A DNA stretch of 64,000 bases from Rhodococcus sp. Leaf247. GTDB lineage: Bacteria; Actinomycetota; Actinomycetes; Mycobacteriales; Mycobacteriaceae. The notes under the pieces are model-generated. The model did no database searches. It saw only the letters and a list, made by a program, of their open reading frames with translations, and was not told the origin of the DNA. The position numbers were made by a program, and so were the translations under genes. Where the stretch lies: the NCBI RefSeq assembly GCF_001426185.1, contig NZ_LMRP01000002.1, forward strand, positions 1,008,144 through 1,072,143, read 5' to 3'. Position 1 is the first letter of the stretch. Each line of letters starts with the position of its first letter. Shown here one piece after another: positions 58,932 to 64,000 of this stretch.

Positions 58932-59810
58932 CTACCTCGGCGGCGGCCCGCCCATACCGCCCGACGGCGCGGCCGCGGTGTTCTCGGACGCGGCGGCGAC
59001 GCCGATGGTGATCGACATCTCCATCCCGCTCGACGGTTCTCCGGTCACCGTCGCGAGCTCCGCATCCCATCCGTCGCCGAAGACGTTGTCGGACGCCAAC
59101 GACACCTTCGACAGATTCGCCGTACTGCTCGAATATCCACTGTCGTAATCGAATACGGTGGCGCACGCCTCCTGAGGCACTGCGATCTGCGACGTGAGGC
59201 GAGCGCTCTCGCCGGCGACCGCGGCCTCGAGGGACTCGAAGACCTCGAAGTGGATATGAGGCCAGCGACCGGAATAGCAGGCCGGGAAGATCGACGTGAA
59301 CGACACCTTCCCGGACGCGTCCGCGACCTGGATGCCGCGCAGATAGTTCTGGTCCGTGATGCCGTCGCCGTACAGCGAGTACTCGCCGTCCCGGTTGCAG
59401 TGCCACAGGTACACGGCCATCCCCACAGCCGGCGCACAGTCCGCAGTGAGGTCCTGCAGGGTCATCGAGACGGTGGTCGGCACGCCGTCCGCAGTTCCCG
59501 TCGACGACCCGAAACTGGTGGTGATGTCCTGGCGGACGATCCCCGACTCGATCAGTACGTTCGGGCCGTTGCTTCCATCTCCGGGATACGGGCCCGCCGT
59601 CTCCTGCGGGACGGCAGCGACACATGTTCCGGCCGCGGCGGTCTCGGCACTCGACGACGACGCGGCCGTCTCCACTGCCGGCGTCGAGGTTCCGGACGAG
59701 CACGCCGCGAGGGCCGCTGCACTCGCGGTGCCGAACACCAGCAGGGCGCGTCGCCGGGACAGCATCGTCGTCATGTCGTGGCCCAGGCCGCGATCGTGGT
59801 CGTGTGTCAT
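58932..59810 (-). CDS. Secreted intradiol-dioxygenase-like lipoprotein
   Basis: A 292-aa exported protein. The N-terminus has twin arginines (SRRRALLVFG) and a lipobox LAAC near residue 35, so export by Tat and lipid anchoring are both likely. The mature part matches intradiol ring-cleavage dioxygenases: ETAGPYPGDG at the start of the domain, YLWHCNRDGEYSLYG, and the iron ligands in GRWPHIHFEVF. The C-terminus is Ser/Gly/Pro-rich. GGAGGA precedes the ATG. The substrate may be an aromatic outside the cell. Confidence 0.85.
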   Translation of the reverse strand: MTHDHDRGLGHDMTTMLSRRRALLVFGTASAAALAACSSGTSTPAVETAASSSSAETAAAGTCVAAVPQETAGPYPGDGSNGPNVLIESGIVRQDITTSFGSSTGTADGVPTTVSMTLQDLTADCAPAVGMAVYLWHCNRDGEYSLYGDGITDQNYLRGIQVADASGKVSFTSIFPACYSGRWPHIHFEVFESLEAAVAGESARLTSQIAVPQEACATVFDYDSGYSSSTANLSKVSLASDNVFGDGWDAELATVTGEPSSGMEMSITIGVAAASENTAAAPSGGMGGPPPR

Positions 59811-59942
59811 CGATTCCTCCGTGAACGGTTGGTGGTCGACACCAGACAACAGGGCACGTCTGCGACGGACCCGGGGTCACGCTGGGAGCTCCCCGGGACA
59901 CGTCCCGGGGGGTTCGGGCGAACTGTGGATACAGTCGGTGCA

Positions 59943-60479
59943 ATGACTTCCTCGACATGGACCCTGTCGGCCTCCGACGGCGGTGCGCTGGAGATACGAA
60001 CGGGCGTCACCGGACGCGCCTCGAAGATGGGGCACCGACTGCGTCTGCGCATGGCGACGTGGGAGGCCACTGTCGAGCAGACCGACGGTCAGCTCACCTC
60101 GGTCAGCCTGCGGGTACCCGTCGACTCCCTCGAGGTGGTGTCGGGTGAGGGCGGTGTCACCCCGCTGATCGGACCGGAGAAGATGCTGGCGCGGTCGAAC
60201 GCACTGGGAACGTTCCACGCCGACAAGTTCCCCGAGATCCACTTCGAGACGACGGATGTCGAGGCCACCGAGGAGGGCCACCGCCTGACCGGCACGCTGC
60301 AGATCCACGGCGTGAGCCGCACGCGAACGGTCGACATCGCCGTCGACGGCAGAACCGTGTCGATGAATGCCGTTGTCCGACAGACGGATTTCGACATCAA
60401 GCCCTACTCGCAGCTGCTGGGGGCAATGAAGGTGGTCGACGACGTGACCGTCACCTTCGAGGCCGAACTACCCCGCTAG
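59943..60479 (+). CDS. YceI-family protein
   Basis: A 178-aa lipocalin-like protein. MGHRLRLRMATWEATV, FPEIHFETTDVEATEEGH and GTLQIHGVSRTRTVDI are YceI strands that bind a polyisoprenoid or other lipid. No signal peptide, so it is a cytosolic version. It ends 2 bp before the convergent dnaB stop. Confidence 0.88.
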   Translation: MTSSTWTLSASDGGALEIRTGVTGRASKMGHRLRLRMATWEATVEQTDGQLTSVSLRVPVDSLEVVSGEGGVTPLIGPEKMLARSNALGTFHADKFPEIHFETTDVEATEEGHRLTGTLQIHGVSRTRTVDIAVDGRTVSMNAVVRQTDFDIKPYSQLLGAMKVVDDVTVTFEAELPR

Positions 60480-60481
60480 AC

Positions 60482-63121
60482 CTATCCCCGCGCCATGTCG
60501 ACGAACCGCGACAGATGCAGCTGGTGCGCAACGGTGATGGTCGCGGTCGGGCCGTTTCGGTGCTTACCCAGAATCAGGTCGGCCTCGCCGCCGCGCGGAT
60601 CGTCCCGCTCGGTGGCGTCGGGACGGTAGAGAAGGATGACCATGTCGGCGTCCTGCTCGAGTGAACCCGACTCTCGGAGGTCGGAGACCATCGGCTTCTT
60701 GTCTGTGCGCTGCTCGGGACCACGGTTGAGCTGACAGATCGCCACGACGGGCACCATCAGTTCCTTCGCCAGCAGCTTCAGCGAACGGGAGAAGTCCGAG
60801 ACTTCCTGCTGGCGTGACTCCACCTTCTTGCCCGACGACATCAGCTGCAGGTAGTCGATGACGATCAACTTGAGGTCGTGCCGCTGCTTGAGGCGTCGCG
60901 CCTTGGCGCGGATCTCCATCATCGTGAGGTTGGGAGAGTCGTCGACGAAGAGCGGCGCCTCGCTGATCTCGCTCATCCGTCGAGCGAGACGAGTCCAGTC
61001 GTCGTCGGTCATCTTTCCCGAGCGCATGTCGCCGAGCTTGATCTTGGCCTCGGCGGAGAGCAGACGCATGACGATCTCGGTGCGGCTCATCTCGAGCGAG
61101 AACATGACGCTGGCCATGCCGTGCTTGATGGAGCACGAGCGCATGAAATCCATTCCGAGGGTGGAGTTGTGTGTCGGCACCATCGAACGACCGGCGAGAT
61201 AGAGGTGGTCCGTGTTGTCGACCTCGACACATCGAACCGGCACCGAGTCGACGCGACGAACGTCGACGATGAAGCGACTCGAAGACCTGGACACATTCGA
61301 CGAAGCACGGCGCTCTTTGTGCAGCAATTGCTTTCGATGCAGACCGAAGACCACGTCATCGGTGGAGAAGGTGAGCGTGAACGCCGTCGACGACGCCTCG
61401 GTACGTCCTGCCACCCTTTTCGTCGATCGATGTACTCGGTACCCCAGACTGACGATGAGTTCCTCGACGTCGCGTGCCAGTCGCTCGTTGGTCACACCGA
61501 ACTGCGCGGATCCGCCTGCCGTGACGGTCCCGTCGGTGTCCAGCAGGCCGGCGAGTACAGCTCGCCGCTGCGACTCCGACGACCTGAGGTACTCCATGGG
61601 AATGTGCTTGTTGTTCAACACACCGAGTGTTCGGAGGCGAGCTTGCACCGTCCCCGTGGCGTTGCGGCACTTCTGGCACATCCGAAGTCCGGTGCACAGC
61701 TCGCCGCAGAGCGGGCACAGCGGCTGATCCACCACGTCATCCTGGAAACGAGCCCGGCCACCGCATGACCGGCCGCAGGTACGCACCTGAGAAGAGAACG
61801 GCACGAAGCGATTTCCGCATACCGTGCAAAACTTGGCCGGTACAGGTTCGGGTGCGGGAAGCTGAATCGAGTACCGCAACTCAGCAGCTGCCGATCGAAC
61901 GGCCACCAACCCCTCACCTTCGATCCGAGCAATGATCTCGGGATCGTCGGAGGTGATCTGCGCGCACGCGCTGGTGCCGTCCCCCAACCACGCGCCCAGC
62001 GTGTACGGAGGCACCAGAAGGGCGGCTTCCGGTCGCTGAATCGGCTTGGCGTTGGTCACCGAGTGATTCAATCGCGCATCCTTGGTCGCGCACCTGACCG
62101 ATCCCGCGATCTCTTCGGTGGTGCGCACTGACGCGAACGTTCCTTGGTTCCTTGTCCGGTTGTACTGGGCCGCTGCAGCCTGCGCCGACTTCCGCGATGC
62201 GCGAGTATCCGTCAGCCACTGGTGCTGAGCATCGGCCACGATCTTCGTGCCGTCGGAGAACTCGACCTCGAAACACGGCCGACCCACCATGACGTCGGTC
62301 GCAGCGACGACCCGGGTCGCAGATCCGGACGCATCGATGAGATGGTCCCCGACCTCGACCTCGCCCATCGTCGTCCACCCTGTGGGCGTCGCCAGCGGCG
62401 TATCGAGGGCGAGCGCCTTGCCCACACCAGGCCTCGCCGCGACGATGATCATCTGGCCCGGATGCAGGCCGTTGGTGACCTCGTCGAGTTCGGTGAAGCC
62501 GGTGGGCACACCGTTCGACATGCCGCCGCGGCTGGCAATGGAGTCGATCTCGTCCATCGTGGGCTGCAGCAGCTCTTCGAGCTGGACGAAGTCCTCGGCG
62601 GTACGACGCTCGGTGACCTCGTAGACCTCGGCTTGCGCGCGGTCCACCACCTCCGCGACGTCCTGCCCGTCGGCGCCGGCGTAGCCGAACTGCACGATGC
62701 GGGTACCGGCCTCCACGAGGCGACGCAGGATGGCCTTCTCGACGACGATCTCCGCGTAGAACGACGCGTTGGCCGCGGTGGGCACCGTCTGCGTCAGCGT
62801 GACCAGGTAGGGCGGTCCGCCGATGCGCTTGAGTTCGCCGCGACGCTCGAGTTCGGCCGAGACCGTCACCGGGTCGGCGGGATCTCCGCGGCCGTACAGA
62901 TCGAGGATCGCGTCGTAGACCATCTGGTGAGCGGGGCGGTAGAAGTCACCGGGCCGCAGGACCTCGAGGACGTCGGCGATGGCGTCCTTGCTGAGCAACA
63001 TGCCACCGAGTACCGACTGCTCGGCCGCCATGTCCTGAGGGGGCTGACGACCGAAGTCCTCGCCCGGCGCCTCGGACGGTCCCTGGTAGTCGTTCGCTCC
63101 TCGATCGTCCACGACCGCCAC
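60482..63121 (-). CDS. dnaB: Replicative DNA helicase DnaB containing an intein
   Basis: An 879-aa precursor; the helicase itself is 462 aa after splicing. The N-terminal domain (about 30-130) begins QPPQDMAAEQSVLGGMLL. The RecA-like domain has Walker A split by the intein (ARPGVGK / STLGMDF), Walker B KLIVIDYLQLM and the Arg-finger region near the end (DLILGKHRNGP). It unwinds DNA at replication forks. The GTG at 63121 (GAGGG upstream) is chosen because it gives the VAVVDDRG start; longer versions are less likely. Codon use in the intein is like that of the host gene. Confidence 0.95.
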   Translation of the reverse strand: MAVVDDRGANDYQGPSEAPGEDFGRQPPQDMAAEQSVLGGMLLSKDAIADVLEVLRPGDFYRPAHQMVYDAILDLYGRGDPADPVTVSAELERRGELKRIGGPPYLVTLTQTVPTAANASFYAEIVVEKAILRRLVEAGTRIVQFGYAGADGQDVAEVVDRAQAEVYEVTERRTAEDFVQLEELLQPTMDEIDSIASRGGMSNGVPTGFTELDEVTNGLHPGQMIIVAARPGVGKALALDTPLATPTGWTTMGEVEVGDHLIDASGSATRVVAATDVMVGRPCFEVEFSDGTKIVADAQHQWLTDTRASRKSAQAAAAQYNRTRNQGTFASVRTTEEIAGSVRCATKDARLNHSVTNAKPIQRPEAALLVPPYTLGAWLGDGTSACAQITSDDPEIIARIEGEGLVAVRSAAAELRYSIQLPAPEPVPAKFCTVCGNRFVPFSSQVRTCGRSCGGRARFQDDVVDQPLCPLCGELCTGLRMCQKCRNATGTVQARLRTLGVLNNKHIPMEYLRSSESQRRAVLAGLLDTDGTVTAGGSAQFGVTNERLARDVEELIVSLGYRVHRSTKRVAGRTEASSTAFTLTFSTDDVVFGLHRKQLLHKERRASSNVSRSSSRFIVDVRRVDSVPVRCVEVDNTDHLYLAGRSMVPTHNSTLGMDFMRSCSIKHGMASVMFSLEMSRTEIVMRLLSAEAKIKLGDMRSGKMTDDDWTRLARRMSEISEAPLFVDDSPNLTMMEIRAKARRLKQRHDLKLIVIDYLQLMSSGKKVESRQQEVSDFSRSLKLLAKELMVPVVAICQLNRGPEQRTDKKPMVSDLRESGSLEQDADMVILLYRPDATERDDPRGGEADLILGKHRNGPTATITVAHQLHLSRFVDMARG
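61166..62416 (-). other. Class 3 intein with LAGLIDADG endonuclease in the DnaB P-loop
   Basis: 417 residues (236-652 of the precursor) inserted after the Lys of Walker A. The first residue is Ala, not Cys or Ser. The class 3 'WCT' set is present: Trp302 in HQWLTD, Cys631 in VRCVEVD and Thr650 in VPTHN, with Asn652 before the +1 Ser653. Splicing in this class starts at the internal Cys. Endonuclease motifs are LGAWLGDGT (375-383) and LAGLLDTDGT (523-532). Between them a Cys-rich segment (CTVCG...CGRSCG...CPLCGELC...CQKC) looks zinc-binding. Similar inteins occur at this site in mycobacterial DnaB. Confidence 0.92.
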
Positions 63122-63632
63122 GGATGCCGCCCTCTCCCTCGCTCGTCGAACGGCGCGTGACCGAAGAATTTTCGGACACGACGCCGTTGCAGACAACTTG
63201 TACTCCCGACGTCCGACACGTGTGCCGTGAGCTCGAGATGGTGTGCCGGAGGGACGTTAGGGCTTGTGAACCTCAGCGCCAAACCGTCATGTTGGCGAAC
63301 CTGTGGAGCAATTGGGGATACCGCAGGACCGCCGTGTTGACCACCTGTGCAGAACCTGGGGACCAACAACATCACAGTGAGTGTCGCCGCACGTCAGAGC
63401 CGTTTCGATTGTTGACCGTCTGTGGATGAATGCGGCCTCGGCGTGTCCCGCCGAGTTGACATGTCGGGCGTGTCAGGTCTCGGACGGCCGCACTTATCAA
63501 CATGACGCAGCTCACATCTCGGTAACCGGTGGTAAACGGCCAGCGAATTCTGATCCGGTCCGGAAAACCGTCACGGCACACTCACCGCGGCTCGTTTCAC
63601 GCCGGACATCTACGTCCGAGGGCGCACACGAC
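63122..63632. other. Gene-free upstream region of dnaB
   Basis: Only short frames without credible starts are present. Several ctgtgga / ggggata words (63300-63430) faintly recall DnaA boxes, but none match the full consensus. It likely holds the dnaB promoter and the transcript end of the carbonic anhydrase gene. Confidence 0.4.
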
Positions 63633-63669
63633 ACGGGCGCCGCGACGCACAGTGCGTCGCGGCGCCCGT
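63633..63669 (-). terminator. Strong hairpin terminator after the carbonic anhydrase gene
   Basis: An 18-bp perfect inverted repeat (63633-63650 and 63652-63669; arms of acgggcgccgcgacgcac type) with a very short loop. It begins about 18 bp after the stop of the minus-strand gene. There is no long T run, as is common in actinobacterial terminators. Confidence 0.75.
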
Positions 63670-63686
63670 CAGGGTCGGTCGGTGGT

Positions 63687-64000
63687 TCAGCCGGCGTCGA
63701 TCGGCTCCCGGAGCTCGGTCACGGAGGCCGCGTCGACAAGGAGGACGCGCGCCGTCGGAATGTCGAAGAACAAGCCGACGACGCGAAGGCAACCCTCCGC
63801 GGAGGCCTTGCCCACCACGGAGTGTCGGGACAGCGTCTGCAGCTGTACGGCGACGTTCACCATCGCCAACTGGTCGATGTCGGAGAAGCCCAGTTCTGCC
63901 GCGTCCCGAGCCACAGGGTGCCCGCTGCGGAACGCACTGAGGCTCGCACGGCCGTGTGACAGCCAGTCGGCGACGACCCCGTCACCGTCGTGGGCACCGG
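63687..64000 (-). CDS. Beta-carbonic anhydrase, C-terminal part (cut by the window edge)
   Basis: About 104 C-terminal residues of a beta-class carbonic anhydrase. GLFFDIPTARVL near the end and the helix MVNVAVQLQTLSRHSVVG are highly characteristic of the family's last third, with WLSHGRASLSAFRSGHPVAR before them. The zinc ligands lie outside the window. The enzyme interconverts CO2 and bicarbonate. Confidence 0.8.
   Translation of the reverse strand, partial: GAHDGDGVVADWLSHGRASLSAFRSGHPVARDAAELGFSDIDQLAMVNVAVQLQTLSRHSVVGKASAEGCLRVVGLFFDIPTARVLLVDAASVTELREPIDAG

Noticed and set aside
63260..63430. Replication origin near dnaB
   Set aside because: The ctgtgga-like words do not match full DnaA boxes and no dnaA or dnaN is present.

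Overview
The window is high-GC actinobacterial DNA, most likely from Rhodococcus or a close relative in the Mycobacteriales. The evidence is a run of recognisable mycobacterial-type families (SigG, an Rv0805-like phosphodiesterase, an Rv1733c-like membrane protein, an Rv3143-like receiver next to nuo, a Cds1-like lyase, Lsr2, an EphD-like hydrolase), a full 14-subunit nuoA-N operon, and a DnaB helicase split by a mycobacterial-type class 3 intein. Genes are packed, often with ATGA/GTGA stop-start overlaps. No rRNA, tRNA or CRISPR array was seen.

Layout. 1-2.55 kb: the 3' end of an unidentified gene, a thiolase, and a P-loop ATPase. 2.6-12.1 kb: an accessory island built on a decayed mobilisable or conjugative element. 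It holds fragments of a coupling protein, a relaxase with several frameshifts, a truncated mobC, a broken DnaB-N-like gene and a broken PLDc_N-like membrane protein. Intact genes of lower GC sit among these: a proteasomal-ATPase-like AAA protein coupled to a DUF6414 protein (3.2-5.7 kb), and a TIR-domain protein with an unassigned C-terminal half (8.2-9.7 kb) that starts exactly where mobC is cut off. This is the best candidate region for undescribed immunity or stress modules. At 12.09-12.67 kb a stand-alone LeuA-type regulatory domain follows a short Ile-Leu-Val-Val leader peptide and two interleaved hairpins, which looks like an attenuator.

12.7-38 kb is mostly housekeeping and specialised metabolism: a three-gene operon (di-iron-type hydrolase, ferredoxin-reductase, EphD-like hydrolase), malate dehydrogenase and a divergent GntR regulator, a stealth phosphotransferase, a cyclic-nucleotide phosphodiesterase, a copZ-copA operon with a promoter/operator that predicts a leaderless transcript, SigG, Lsr2, an amino acid permease, a FadD/type III PKS pair, a cysteine-desulfhydrase-like lyase, a secreted SGNH hydrolase, an orphan acyltransferase E2, and several small oxidoreductases.

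38-55.4 kb: a VOC dioxygenase and PPOX flavoprotein pair, a degenerate receiver protein, then nuoABCDEFGHIJKLMN, ending in a long palindrome. 55.4-64 kb: a DJ-1/PfpI protein, a YczE-like membrane protein, a diguanylate cyclase, a secreted intradiol-dioxygenase-like lipoprotein, YceI, intein-containing dnaB, and a beta-carbonic anhydrase cut by the window edge.
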